64,000 nt of DNA from Bacteroidota bacterium (GCA_025361565.1 JANYKN010000042.1:62001-126000); one strand, 5' to 3'. Counted from the stretch's first letter, positions 26,772-36,418 are shown. A program made the numbers and translations. The notes: generated by a model not told the origin, from the letters alone.

Positions 26772-28520
26772 ATGAACAAAAGAACACCAAAAGTAGTATC
26801 AGAAAAGCCCTCAAAAGCAAACATATTTAGTCTGCTTTCACCCTATCGCGGAATGATATCATTACTTGTTTTGTTTGCACTTTTGGGCAATGCAACCAAT
26901 CTGGTAATTCCTAAAATTATATCACATGGAATAGATTCCTATGGGTTAGGCAATTTTCAATATAAATTGTTGATAACTGAATTTTTAATTGCAACATTGG
27001 CAATTTTCATATTTACCTATATTCAGAGTATTTTTCAAACTGTTGCTTCAGAACGTGTTGCAAAAAGCCTTCGAAGTCAGGTCTCTGAGAAAATTTCCAA
27101 GCAAGGTTTTACATTTATTTTAAAGACTAATCCTTCAAAATTATTGACAAATCTTACTTCTGATATGGATTCAGTTAAGATGTTTGTTTCCATGGCAGTG
27201 GTAAATATTGTTTCGTCCATATTTATGATTTTTGCCATTTTTACATTACTTCTTATTCTTAACTGGGAGCTTGCTTTAACGGTAATCGCAATTGTGCCGA
27301 TAATCTTGGGTACTTTTTATATTGTTCTGCGCAAAGCAAAGGTTTTGTTTAAAAAAAGCCGTGAAGTAATTGACCGACTCAATAAAGTAATTAACGAAAG
27401 TATTTTAGGTTCTGCAATTATTCGTGTACTCAATTCACAGCAGCCCGAATACGATAAATTTATATCAGCCAATGTTGAAGCCCGTGATTTAGGACTTTCG
27501 ATACTGCGTTTATTTACTATTTTAATTCCTGTCATCATGTTTGTGGCCAACCTTGCCGTTGTTTCAATTTTGGCATTGGGTGGGCATTTTGTCGTTATTA
27601 GTAAAATGACTTTGGGAGATTTTGCTGCTTTTAACAGTTATCTTTCCATGCTAATATTTCCAATTCTCATGATTGGTTTCATGAGCAATATTATTGCCCA
27701 GGCAACTGCTTCATACAATAGGATTTATGATGTTCTTAAATCACCCGATTCTGTTGAGAAAGGTACATTAATCCAAAAACTGGAAGGGAAAATTGAACTA
27801 AAGAATGTTTCTTTATTATACGACAATAAACCGGTATTAAGGGATATTTCATTTACAATTGAAAAGAAAAGCCGTACAGCAATACTAGGACCAACGGCTG
27901 CCGGTAAAAGTCAGCTCTTAAATCTGTTAACCAATTTAATTAATACAAATACTGGAACTATTGAATTTGATGGAAATGCCATCAACGAATATGATAAAGA
28001 ATCTTTCCATAGTCAAATTGGATTGGTTTTTCAGGATAGCGTGATTTTTAATATGAGCCTGCGTGAGAATATTGCATTTAGCGATAAAGTTACGGACGAA
28101 TCGCTTAAAAAAGCAATAGAAACTGCTGAACTTGATGATTTTATAGAATCTTTACCGCAAAAACTGGATACAATTGTTTCTGAGCGTGGCACAAGTTTGT
28201 CTGGCGGCCAAAAACAACGTATTATGCTTGCCAGAGCACTGGCAACTAATCCACAAGTGCTTTTACTTGATGATTTTACAGCACGCGTTGATAGAAAAAC
28301 GGAGAAAAAAATCCTGGCCAATATCGAAAATAACTTTCCTGACTTAACACTTATCTCGGTTACCCAAAAGGTTTCGTCGGTTAAAGATTTTGATCTGATT
28401 ATTTTATTGATGGAAGGCGAAATGATAGCCAAAGGAAAACACAATGAGTTGATGGACGTGTGTCCTGAATACGTCCAGATTTATAATTCACAAAGAAGTA
28501 CACAGCACTATGAACTATAA
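26772..28520 (+). CDS. ABC exporter half-transporter, subunit with degenerate ATP site
   Basis: The product has 582 residues. The membrane domain with six helices spans about 25-310, and the ATPase domain about 335-575. Visible motifs are Walker A GPTAAGKS (373-380), Q-loop Q421 and an intact signature LSGGQ (476-480). Walker B VLLLDD has Asp501 where the catalytic Glu belongs, and the switch His is replaced by Gln532 (SVTQKVSS). This is the pattern of the non-catalytic half of heterodimeric exporters such as TM287/288. Its stop overlaps the partner's start by 11 bases, which indicates a coupled pair. The substrate (drug, lipid or peptide) is unknown. Confidence 0.9.
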   Translation: MNKRTPKVVSEKPSKANIFSLLSPYRGMISLLVLFALLGNATNLVIPKIISHGIDSYGLGNFQYKLLITEFLIATLAIFIFTYIQSIFQTVASERVAKSLRSQVSEKISKQGFTFILKTNPSKLLTNLTSDMDSVKMFVSMAVVNIVSSIFMIFAIFTLLLILNWELALTVIAIVPIILGTFYIVLRKAKVLFKKSREVIDRLNKVINESILGSAIIRVLNSQQPEYDKFISANVEARDLGLSILRLFTILIPVIMFVANLAVVSILALGGHFVVISKMTLGDFAAFNSYLSMLIFPILMIGFMSNIIAQATASYNRIYDVLKSPDSVEKGTLIQKLEGKIELKNVSLLYDNKPVLRDISFTIEKKSRTAILGPTAAGKSQLLNLLTNLINTNTGTIEFDGNAINEYDKESFHSQIGLVFQDSVIFNMSLRENIAFSDKVTDESLKKAIETAELDDFIESLPQKLDTIVSERGTSLSGGQKQRIMLARALATNPQVLLLDDFTARVDRKTEKKILANIENNFPDLTLISVTQKVSSVKDFDLIILLMEGEMIAKGKHNELMDVCPEYVQIYNSQRSTQHYEL

Positions 28521-30273
28521 TTTAAATCAGGCCAATGAGCAAGTACAGAAGAAGAAATCAACTTTTTCTGTGTTGATGAAATTATTTGCCTTCATTAGCG
28601 ATGAGCGCAAAAACCTTATACTTGCTTATGTTGCCATATTAATAAATGCAGGGCTAAGCTTGCTTGGGCCTTTTATGGTTGGATACACAATTGACCATTA
28701 TGTAAGCAATAAAGATTACCATGGAATCCTTTTGTTTTCTGGAATTCTTATTCTTTTATACATAACTGCCTTTTTTTCTAACCTTATTCAAATGAGGTTG
28801 ATGGGCAGTATTGGTCAACGAATGTTATACAGATTGCGTAATGCACTTTTTACTAAATTGCAGGATTTACCAGTCGATTTTTTCAATCAAAACAAAGCAG
28901 GCGATTTGATTTCGAGAATCAATAACGATACCGATAAGGTAAATCAGTTCTTTTCGCAGTCGTTAATGCAATTTCTTGGCAGTATTTTTACTATGTTTGG
29001 TTCAGCAATCTTCCTTTTAAGTATTGATCTTCCGCTCGGATCAGCAGCCTTGGTTCCTGCATTGCTGGTTTTAATATTTACACGGATTTTATCGCCCTGG
29101 ATAAAGCGTTTAAATACAGCCAATTTAAAAAGCACAGGTAGTCTTAGCTCCGAAATACAGGAAAGCCTTAATAATTTTAAAGTAATTATTGCTTTTAACA
29201 GACGTGATTATTTCCGTAAACGTTTCGAAGAAGTCAACAACGATAACTATAAAACAGCATTGAAAGCAGGAATTGCAAATAATATTTTTCAGGCAGTATA
29301 TGGTCTGGCAGCTAATGTTGCGCAGCTCATAGTTCTGGCACTTGGTATTTACCTAATTTCCATGGGTCATTTCAGCCTGGGATTGCTGATAAGTTTTATT
29401 GCTTATGTTACAAATTTTTACAATCCACTTAGGCAACTTGCTTCACTTTGGGCAAGTTTTCAGGTAGCTTTGGCCGCATGGGACAGGATATCCCAGATCT
29501 TAAATATGGAAAGCAACTTGTTGATTCAAAACGATGCGTATAAGGACATAACAGCGTCATTTGTTTCTCTGCGTGATGTTTCATTTACATATCCTAATGG
29601 TAAAGAGGTACTTTATGACGTAAATATTGAGCTTGAAAAAGGGAAAACTTATGCCTTTGTAGGACCAACAGGTGGCGGAAAAACAACAACAGCCTCACTT
29701 CTTGCCAGATTATATGATTCAACCAAAGGAAGCATTTTACTGGATGGCAAAGACATCCGTTCCTATTCCGCCGAAGAGCGTTCTCAAAAGATAGGATTTA
29801 TCCTGCAGGAACCTTTCCTTTTTACTGGAACAGTTCGTGACAATATTATTTATGGAAATACCGAATATAAAAAATTGAGCAATGGTCACCTGGATAATGC
29901 TATTCATGAATCAGGACTTGAAACTTTATTAGAAAGATTTGATCATGGTCTTGATACCAAATTACAAACCAGTAGCGATGAGATAAGCCTCGGACAGAAA
30001 CAACTTATCGCATTTATGAGGGCAGTACTCCGAAAACCTGAATTGTTGATACTTGATGAAGCTACAGCCAATATTGACACTGTAACGGAACACCTTCTTG
30101 ATAATATTCTTAAAAAACTTCCAACATCAACAACCCGCGTAATTATTGCACACAGGCTCAATACAATCGAAACTGCAGATGAGATTTTCTTTGTAAACTC
30201 AGGTCAGGTAACACCTGCAGGTTCGTTGGAGCACGCTGTAAATATGCTTTTGCATGGAAAAAGAGAAAGCTGA
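28510..30273 (+). CDS. ABC exporter half-transporter, catalytic subunit
   Basis: The 587-residue product has six membrane helices (about 30-320) and an ATPase domain. Walker A is GPTGGGKT (385-392), Walker B LLILDE has the catalytic Glu517, and the switch His548 sits in IIAHRLN. Its signature is ISLGQ (492-496), not LSGGQ. The weak signature pairs with the partner's degenerate Walker B, and the partner's intact LSGGQ completes this subunit's site. The pair therefore has exactly one competent ATP site. It starts inside the end of the upstream gene (ATG at 28510). Confidence 0.9.
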   Translation: MNYNLNQANEQVQKKKSTFSVLMKLFAFISDERKNLILAYVAILINAGLSLLGPFMVGYTIDHYVSNKDYHGILLFSGILILLYITAFFSNLIQMRLMGSIGQRMLYRLRNALFTKLQDLPVDFFNQNKAGDLISRINNDTDKVNQFFSQSLMQFLGSIFTMFGSAIFLLSIDLPLGSAALVPALLVLIFTRILSPWIKRLNTANLKSTGSLSSEIQESLNNFKVIIAFNRRDYFRKRFEEVNNDNYKTALKAGIANNIFQAVYGLAANVAQLIVLALGIYLISMGHFSLGLLISFIAYVTNFYNPLRQLASLWASFQVALAAWDRISQILNMESNLLIQNDAYKDITASFVSLRDVSFTYPNGKEVLYDVNIELEKGKTYAFVGPTGGGKTTTASLLARLYDSTKGSILLDGKDIRSYSAEERSQKIGFILQEPFLFTGTVRDNIIYGNTEYKKLSNGHLDNAIHESGLETLLERFDHGLDTKLQTSSDEISLGQKQLIAFMRAVLRKPELLILDEATANIDTVTEHLLDNILKKLPTSTTRVIIAHRLNTIETADEIFFVNSGQVTPAGSLEHAVNMLLHGKRES

Positions 30274-30535
30274 AATTTTTTAGTTTTGCTGTAGGTTAAA
30301 TGCAAATAAGCTGCATTATAATATTTTATTTCTAAATTATGCATTTTGTAATGTATTGATATTAAGGCAATACGAAATAGATTGTAAAGATTTGAAACTA
30401 TATAAATATTATTGTTGTTTGTTGTAAAAATGAATAAAACGATATTTATAATTTGGAAATTATTAAATATCTTTGATATAAAGAGTTAGAAAAATTAATA
30501 GGTGTGTATTTTTAATTGATTTTAAATAGTATAAG

Positions 30536-30877
30536 ATGCAATTGGACAAGAATCATTTGAATAAAAAAGAAAATACAAAGAAAAACATTGCAAATTGGAG
30601 AATTTTTGAATTTTTAAAGGAATCAAACGGTCAATTTTCAAGTTCTCGCTTATTCTCTTTAATGATTATAACTTCTGCAATAATTGAGTGGCAATATGCA
30701 GTTTGGATTAGGCCAGGAGTTTGGCATCCCGATTATGCTACGGTTGGATTAATTGCAGTGGTTCTTGGCGCTAAAGTTCTGCAAAAAGGAGTCGAAACTA
30801 AAACCGGGAATGAAATAGTTTCTAAGATTCAAAAGACAATTGATCTTGGTGAAAAAAAGGTTAATAATAAAGCTTAA
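30536..30877 (+). CDS. Small holin-like membrane protein, paralogue 1 of 3
   Basis: The 113-residue product has a polar Lys-rich N-terminus, then the shared core WRIFEFLKESNGQFSSSRLF, a hydrophobic helix (SLMIITSAIIEWQYAVW), GVWHPDYAT, and a second helix (VGLIAVVLGAKVLQKG). The order NGxFSSxRL – helix – helix – KVxQKxxE recalls small two-helix membrane proteins found in phage lysis or packaging regions. That resemblance is from memory and weak. The tail is Lys-rich. Function is unassigned. Confidence 0.7.
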   Translation: MQLDKNHLNKKENTKKNIANWRIFEFLKESNGQFSSSRLFSLMIITSAIIEWQYAVWIRPGVWHPDYATVGLIAVVLGAKVLQKGVETKTGNEIVSKIQKTIDLGEKKVNNKA

Positions 30878-31011
30878 GCCATTAAAATGCTAGAATAAAA
30901 GAATCATTTATGCTTAAATTTTGTAAAATAAGAATTTAAATGTTTATCATGATCGAAAATAATTCCCTAACTTAATTAGTATTAAAAAAGCCAATAAAAA
31001 ATTGCCTAATT

Positions 31012-31269
31012 ATGAAAAAAATACAAGATTGGAGAATATGTGAATTTATTAAAGATGGGAATGGTCAGTTTTCCAGTACACGTCTATTTGCTTTTTCTAT
31101 TATTGGATCGGCACTTTATGATTGGCAAACTGCAGTTTGGCAAGGAACTGGAATCTGGCATCCTAATGCTACTACTTTTGGATTAATTGCAGGAGTGCTT
31201 GGAATGAAAGTCATTAAAAAAAGTGCTGAAAATAAAGCAAGGAATAAACAAATTACTAAAGATAGCTAG
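31012..31269 (+). CDS. Small holin-like membrane protein, paralogue 2 of 3
   Basis: The 85-residue product is the shortest copy. It aligns without gaps to the other two over about 65 residues (WRICEFIKDGNGQFSSTRLF … GIWHPNATTFGLIAGVLGMK) and lacks their long tails. It is the most diverged, for example YDWQTAVW where the others have IEWQYA. It sits 134 bases downstream of copy 1. A hairpin with a T-run follows. Confidence 0.65.
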   Translation: MKKIQDWRICEFIKDGNGQFSSTRLFAFSIIGSALYDWQTAVWQGTGIWHPNATTFGLIAGVLGMKVIKKSAENKARNKQITKDS

Positions 31270-31316
31270 TATTAATGAAGTAAAATAGAGTGTAATTAAT
31301 CTTAGGAATTACATTT

Positions 31317-31363
31317 AAATGAGAATAAATATGAATGAAGTTAAAGATTTATTCTCATTTTTT
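31317..31363 (+). terminator. Likely terminator between holin-like copies 2 and 3
   Basis: AAATGAGAATAAAT (31317-31330) is exactly complementary to ATTTATTCTCATTT (31347-31360), with a 16-nt loop and TTT following. It suggests copy 3 has its own promoter. Confidence 0.7.
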
Positions 31364-31464
31364 GCAAAATCTGCAAATCAAGATGGATAAAGTTATTGAA
31401 ATCGCAAATAAATTAATACCAAAAATTATTATAAAAGAATCAATTAAACATAAACTATTTCATT

Positions 31465-31797
31465 ATGAAAAACTTTGCAAATTGGAGAATTTTTGAATTT
31501 CTAAAAGAGTCAAACGGCAGTTTTTCCAGTACTCGCTTATTTGCCTTAGCTATTGTAATATCAGCAATAATTGAATGGCAATATGCTATTTGGCATGGAC
31601 CTGGAATATGGCACCCAGATTATGCCACAGTTGCATTAATTGCAGCAGTGCTTGGGGTTAAAGTTTTACAAAAAGGAGTAGAAGAGAAAAGTATAGTGAA
31701 ATTAGATACTGACGTCCAGCAAGGGGCAGAAAGTCAGCCGATTGATACTTTGAGTGAAAACGAAATTGCTGAAAAAGACATTAATAAAGCCGGTTAA
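31465..31797 (+). CDS. Small holin-like membrane protein, paralogue 3 of 3
   Basis: The 110-residue product has the same core as copy 1 (WRIFEFLKESNGSFSSTRLF, IEWQYAIWHGPGIWHPDYAT, LIAAVLGVKVLQKGVEEK). It then has an acidic, Gln-rich tail (DTDVQQGAESQPIDTLSEN) unlike the Lys-rich tail of copy 1. The different tails suggest different cytoplasmic or periplasmic partners. Confidence 0.7.
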   Translation: MKNFANWRIFEFLKESNGSFSSTRLFALAIVISAIIEWQYAIWHGPGIWHPDYATVALIAAVLGVKVLQKGVEEKSIVKLDTDVQQGAESQPIDTLSENEIAEKDINKAG

Positions 31798-32244
31798 GTT
31801 AAGGATTTTTCAAAATGAACTTCAATTAGATTTTTAATATTTTATTTATTCGAGTTTTTATAGTGTACTGATTAGATGGTGAAATTTGATATTGGGTTCT
31901 TTTTAAGTCAAAATTAATCTATATATGCACTTTTTATTTTATGTTTCCCCTTCTTAGTTAGGGGATTTTTATTATATCAATCATTCAAAAAACTAATGAG
32001 GAGGGAGAGCTTTTTCATGGCCAAAAGAAAATTAAAGACTTCTGTTGTTTAATATAAATAAGTATTCCATGCTGCAATTTAAAACCACAAAAAAATAAAT
32101 TGACAAATATACCTATCGCTTCATATAATTGTTTTATTTAAAGATCATCAATTATCTTTAATGAATTTAATAATGAGGATTATTTAGTTTTAATAATTAT
32201 CAAAATCCTTTACTTTTACTTCCTCAATATAGAAAAATAGAAGT
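31798..32244. other. 447-base gene-free stretch
   Basis: It is AT-rich with no credible gene. A small hairpin (TCCCCT/AGGGGA with ATTTTT at 31946-31970) may end the preceding transcript. Confidence 0.5.
31946..31970 (+). terminator. Weak Rho-independent terminator
   Basis: The 6-bp stem TCCCCT/AGGGGA with an 8-nt loop is followed by TTTTT. It lies 150 bases past the third holin-like gene. Confidence 0.55.
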
Positions 32245-32994
32245 ATGGAAAAAGTGAGTGTGGGAATTGAAAACTATAAAGTGCGCTCCTATCAAATGGA
32301 TATGAAAGGCCGCTTAACATTAACTGGAATTGCTGGATATCTTCAGGAATCGGCTGGTAATCATGCGCACGATATGGGATTTGGATTTGTGCAAATGTCT
32401 AAATCAGGATTGATTTGGGTATTGACTCGCTTGAAAATTCTTGTTCATCAATATCCACATTGGACCGATGAAATAAAAGCTGAGACCTGGGTTGTAAACT
32501 GCGAAAAGTTTTTTTCACGCCGCGATTTTGAATTCAAAACAAGCTCAGGAGAGGTTTTGATTTCTGCAATCTCAGGATGGATGCTGGTAGATATCAAAGC
32601 TAAAAGGCCTCAACTTGTTGATTCATTTTCAATGAATATTGATTTTTTTCCGGAGCGGCTTGCAATTAATGAAGATATTAATAAAATCCAGGAGCTTAAA
32701 AATCCTGATTCAGAACAATTATATAAAGTGATTTATAGCGATTTGGATGTTGTTAATCATGTTAATAATACACAATATTTGAGGATAATACTCGATACTC
32801 AACCATTTGAACTAAGAAGTAATTATCACATAAAATCTTTTGAGATCAATTATATAGCAGAAGCATTAATGAATGATGAATTGAAAGTTTTAACCCAGAA
32901 GTTGGATTCTGAATTTCAATTTATACATGAAATAAGGAGAATTTCCGATCAGAAAATTATTTGTAGGGCTATTATTCAATGGGAAAAAGATTAA
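32245..32994 (+). CDS. Acyl-ACP thioesterase (FatA/B-type)
   Basis: The 249-residue product shows the double-hotdog fold of acyl-ACP thioesterases (PF01643). The first hotdog includes GIAGYLQESAGNHAHDMGFG and LIWVLTRLKI. The second includes DLDVVNHVNNTQYLR, where the conserved Asn/His of the active site sit. These enzymes release free fatty acids from ACP in the cytoplasm. It is followed 10 bases later by the C69 dipeptidase gene, so the two probably share an mRNA though their functions differ. Confidence 0.9.
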   Translation: MEKVSVGIENYKVRSYQMDMKGRLTLTGIAGYLQESAGNHAHDMGFGFVQMSKSGLIWVLTRLKILVHQYPHWTDEIKAETWVVNCEKFFSRRDFEFKTSSGEVLISAISGWMLVDIKAKRPQLVDSFSMNIDFFPERLAINEDINKIQELKNPDSEQLYKVIYSDLDVVNHVNNTQYLRIILDTQPFELRSNYHIKSFEINYIAEALMNDELKVLTQKLDSEFQFIHEIRRISDQKIICRAIIQWEKD

Positions 32995-33004
32995 GAGAAC
33001 AGTT

Positions 33005-34603
33005 ATGATAAAGAAAAAATTTGGCTTGATGATAATTGCATTTGTAATTTGCAATTTTAATACGATTATTGCTCAGATTGACAGCAGTGATTGGATAAAT
33101 AATTATCCCGATGCGTGCACTGTTGTAACTGTAGGTAAAAAAGCCAGTTTCGATGGCTCAGTAATGAATTCGCATACAGACGATAGCCATCGAACACGAT
33201 CTGAAATATTAATTGAGCCTTCCAAAAAGCACAGCAAAGGAGATAAAGTAGATATGTTTAAAAGGGTTTCAACCGACGAATATGCTATGCCCTCTTATAA
33301 AGATATTAAAATAGGTGAAATACCTAATATTGATGAAACTAATGGTTTTATAAATAGTGCTTATCCTTCAATGAATACAAGGCAACTGGCTATTGGCGAA
33401 TCAACTTTTGGCGGTAGAAAAGAACTTCAATCAGATAGTGGACTGATTGATTGCCAGCGTTTGGCTATGTTGATACTTCAGAGATGCAGCACCGCCCGCC
33501 AAGCAATAAAAATGGCCGGAGAATTAACAAAAAAATATGGTTGGAACGATGGTGGAGAATGCTTGTCGATTTCTGATCCCAAAGAAGTTTGGCATTTCGA
33601 AATTGTTGGTCCCGGAAAAGGAAAATTAGGTTCTGTTTGGGTAGCACAGCGGGTTCCTGATGATCAGATTTCGGTAAATGCCAATGCAAGTAGAATAGCA
33701 GAAATTGATTTGTCCAAACCGGACTATTTCATAACCTCCGAAAATATATATGAAGTAGCACTGGAAAATAGTTGGTGGGATGGAAACAAATCCACTTTTA
33801 AATTTTGTTATGCTTATGCTCCAGAAACCAGAAATTCATTGGCATCTCGTCGTAGAGAATGGCGTGTATTGAGCTTGGCTGCTCCTTCACTCAACCTCGA
33901 TCCCAACGATAAAGATTATCCTTTTTCAGTAAAGCCGGATTCGTTGATTACCCTTCAAAAGATGGTAAATATTTTTAAAGATTATTATGAAGGAACTCCA
34001 TTTGATATGGTTAAAAATATAACAGTTTTCGATAAAGATGGCAAAAAAATAATTTCTCCCATGGCAAATCCTTTTATGCCTTACGATATGTATCCATTAT
34101 TCAATATCAATGGTGGATGGAACGAGTTGGGCGAAAGGACTATTGCTCGTTGGTATACCATGTATGGCACAATACTTCAGTCGCGTGACTGGTTACCTGA
34201 TGAAATTGGAGGGGTACTTTGGCTGGCAATGGATAATATTGCAACTTCAATATATATTCCTGTTTATTGCAATGTTACCGATTTACCTGAACCATATAAA
34301 ACCCCCGGACGTGTCAATGGGTATACCATGAAGTCTGCCTGGTGGGCATTTAATCGACTTGGAACGCTTACAGCACAGCGTTGGGGTGATATGCGACACG
34401 ATGTTGATAAAGTCTGGCTTCCAATGCAAAAGGATTTATTCAACAATCAATTAAAAATCGAACAGCAAGCTGTAGAAATTAAAACAGGTACAAAAAGGAT
34501 TGAGTTTCTTACCAATTATACCATACAGTGGGGGAATAAAGTTGTTCAACAAGCATGGGATCTGGGTGATTTTTTATGGACAAAATACGATGAAAAATTC
34601 TAA
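33005..34603 (+). CDS. Peptidase C69 family dipeptidase
   Basis: The 532-residue product has a signal peptide (1-23, ending IIAQ). The C69 (PepD-like) domain starts near Cys38 in PDACTVVTVGKKAS, the nucleophile of this N-terminal-nucleophile family. Further signatures are SHTDDSHR, NEWND-like GWNDGGECLSISDPKEVW and HFEIVGPGKGKLGSVW. The enzyme hydrolyses dipeptides, here most likely in the periplasm. A short propeptide before Cys38 would need removal, as is usual in the family. Confidence 0.9.
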   Translation: MIKKKFGLMIIAFVICNFNTIIAQIDSSDWINNYPDACTVVTVGKKASFDGSVMNSHTDDSHRTRSEILIEPSKKHSKGDKVDMFKRVSTDEYAMPSYKDIKIGEIPNIDETNGFINSAYPSMNTRQLAIGESTFGGRKELQSDSGLIDCQRLAMLILQRCSTARQAIKMAGELTKKYGWNDGGECLSISDPKEVWHFEIVGPGKGKLGSVWVAQRVPDDQISVNANASRIAEIDLSKPDYFITSENIYEVALENSWWDGNKSTFKFCYAYAPETRNSLASRRREWRVLSLAAPSLNLDPNDKDYPFSVKPDSLITLQKMVNIFKDYYEGTPFDMVKNITVFDKDGKKIISPMANPFMPYDMYPLFNINGGWNELGERTIARWYTMYGTILQSRDWLPDEIGGVLWLAMDNIATSIYIPVYCNVTDLPEPYKTPGRVNGYTMKSAWWAFNRLGTLTAQRWGDMRHDVDKVWLPMQKDLFNNQLKIEQQAVEIKTGTKRIEFLTNYTIQWGNKVVQQAWDLGDFLWTKYDEKF

Positions 34604-34712
34604 GTAAAAACATTCTTTGAAATACTTTATTAGTCTTTAATAATCAGTTAGTTGTATTTATTTTATAATTTTTCAGTTTTATTTCAAACTTTTCATCTTA
34701 CTCATTTTTAAA

Positions 34713-35474
34713 TTGAAAGTAACATTCTTAGGCACCGGCACATCACAAGGAGTACCCGTTATTTTGTGTACTTGTCATGTATGTAAATCTTTTGATTTGC
34801 GCGATAAGAGGCTCAGGGCCAGTGTAATGATTGAGGTCGATGATCAGACTTTAATTATTGATACAGGGCCTGATTTCAGGCAGCAAATGCTACAATCTAA
34901 AGCAAAAAATGTCGATGCGATTTTATTTACTCACGAGCATAAAGATCATATTGCCGGACTTGATGATATAAGGGCATTTAATTATGTTCAAAAAAGACCT
35001 ATGGATGTATATGCCGAAAAAAGAGTGCAGGAAGCTTTGAAAAGAGAGTATGCATATGTTTTTGCAGAGTTCAAATATCCCGGTATTCCTGAAATGAACA
35101 TGCATTTAATTGAAAATACCAGTTTTAAAATTAATAGCATAGAAGTAATTCCAATCCGGGTAATGCATTACATGTTGCCCATTTTTGGTTTCCGTATCCA
35201 TGATTTTACATATATTACAGACGCTAATTTTATTTCTGATGTTGAGCTTGAAAAAGTTAAAGGCTCAAAAGTGGTTGTAATCAATGCATTGCATAAAAAA
35301 AAACACATTTCGCATTATAATTTAGAAAGTGCACTTCAGGTTTTGGACAAAATAAAACCTGAAAGGGCTTATTTAACACACATAAGCCATACTATGGGAC
35401 TTCATAGCGAAGAAGAAAAGCAATTGCCTGATTTTGTAAAATTTGCATATGACGGTTTAGATATTGAACTTTAA
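34713..35474 (+). CDS. PhnP-like MBL-fold metallo-hydrolase
   Basis: The 253-residue cytoplasmic enzyme begins at a TTG codon. No in-frame ATG lies between it and any upstream stop I can see, and the first residues MKVTFLGTGTSQGVP are the usual family start. Metal ligands are visible as H74, H76, D78 and H79 in THEHKDH, with later ligands in YITDANF and LTHISHT. C19, C21 and C24 (LCTCHVC) match the structural zinc Cys cluster of PhnP. PhnP is a phosphodiesterase. The substrate here is unproven, as no phn genes are nearby. Confidence 0.85.
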   Translation: MKVTFLGTGTSQGVPVILCTCHVCKSFDLRDKRLRASVMIEVDDQTLIIDTGPDFRQQMLQSKAKNVDAILFTHEHKDHIAGLDDIRAFNYVQKRPMDVYAEKRVQEALKREYAYVFAEFKYPGIPEMNMHLIENTSFKINSIEVIPIRVMHYMLPIFGFRIHDFTYITDANFISDVELEKVKGSKVVVINALHKKKHISHYNLESALQVLDKIKPERAYLTHISHTMGLHSEEEKQLPDFVKFAYDGLDIEL

Positions 35475-35488
35475 TTTTTTACAAAAAA

Positions 35489-35516
35489 AAAGAGCATGGA
35501 ATTTTCCATACTCTTT
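35489..35516. terminator. Bidirectional terminator between convergent genes
   Basis: AAAGAGCATGGAA pairs with TTCCATACTCTTT around a TT loop with one internal mismatch, flanked by A-rich and T-rich runs. It lies between the hydrolase stop (35474) and the convergent lipoprotein stop (35536). Confidence 0.8.
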
Positions 35517-35535
35517 ATCATTTTTCAGCTATTTA

Positions 35536-36381
35536 TTAAGGAGTTTCAACAACTTTTTTTCTTAATATTGAAACTTCTTTTTTAATCTTATTAAAACTTT
35601 CTTTAGTCATTTGCGTCTTGTTTTCCACAGTTTTCAATTCGTCAAAAGCAAGCTTTATGGTATTTAAATTCTTTAAAACATCACTTACGTTTTGATTTTC
35701 TTTGTAGTTTTCCATTAAAGGGATAAGTTTCGAAAGAGTTTCTTTTTGGTCAGCAATTCCTTGCATGATTTCGGTATTTTTATCAATCATGCCTGCAAGT
35801 TCAGTCGAAAGATAAAGTCCTTCAATCCATCCACCTGCAATAACCATAACAGCAACAGTTCCTTTGCCATTATTGTTCAAATATTCGAATGTGCTGGTAA
35901 AAGAACCGGTTAGGATTTTATAAATAGAATCTTTGTTCTCGATATTAGCCTCAATTTTTGCTGACAAACTATCATTTCCAGGAGTTTGAACATCAAGGCC
36001 ATCTCTTAATTTTTTTGTACAAACAAAAAAGTTCATCGTTTCTTGAGACATTCCATAAGTTGCGGAGTAACTTAAGTCAGCACCATAAATACCTAAATTT
36101 AAAGCTTTTGCCGACTCAGTAAAATATTTATCTACATTTTCTGGTCTGTTTGCGATACCTATTATATAACTTGCCCCAGCTTTATTCAACATAGTTGTAA
36201 TTTCAAGTGGAGTGGGCATAGGATATACCAGCTTTTCGGCTTTATCTGTTAAAGAAAGCGTTGAATCACTAGTGTTTTCGTCTGTCTGACCAGAATTAGA
36301 ACATCCAATAGCTAAAAAACCAAAGGCAGCAATAATAATCGCTAATTTTGCAATTGACAGGTTTCTAAGTTTATTCATCAT
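35536..36381 (-). CDS. Hypothetical lipoprotein
   Basis: The 281-residue product carries a lipoprotein signal with lipobox LAIGC (Cys27), followed by a Ser/Thr/Asp-rich linker. The mature part is helical, with an odd conserved-looking centre (GASYIIGIANRPENVDKYF, YGADLSYSATYGMSQE). It resembles uncharacterised Bacteroidota lipoproteins, but I cannot name a family. It is transcribed alone. Confidence 0.65.
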   Translation of the reverse strand: MMNKLRNLSIAKLAIIIAAFGFLAIGCSNSGQTDENTSDSTLSLTDKAEKLVYPMPTPLEITTMLNKAGASYIIGIANRPENVDKYFTESAKALNLGIYGADLSYSATYGMSQETMNFFVCTKKLRDGLDVQTPGNDSLSAKIEANIENKDSIYKILTGSFTSTFEYLNNNGKGTVAVMVIAGGWIEGLYLSTELAGMIDKNTEIMQGIADQKETLSKLIPLMENYKENQNVSDVLKNLNTIKLAFDELKTVENKTQMTKESFNKIKKEVSILRKKVVETP

Positions 36382-36410
36382 TTTTGATTTTTAATTTTAA
36401 ATAGAGTCTA

Positions 36411-36418
36411 CAAATATA
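36411..36418 (-). promoter_or_regulatory. Candidate -7 box (TATATTTG) for the lipoprotein gene
   Basis: On the minus strand it matches TAnnTTTG exactly, about 30 bases before the ATG at 36381. No clear -33 TTTG is seen. Confidence 0.4.

Noticed and set aside
31384-31497. 37-codon frame before the third holin-like gene
   Set aside because: It overlaps the start of that gene out of frame and has no conserved counterpart before the other two copies.
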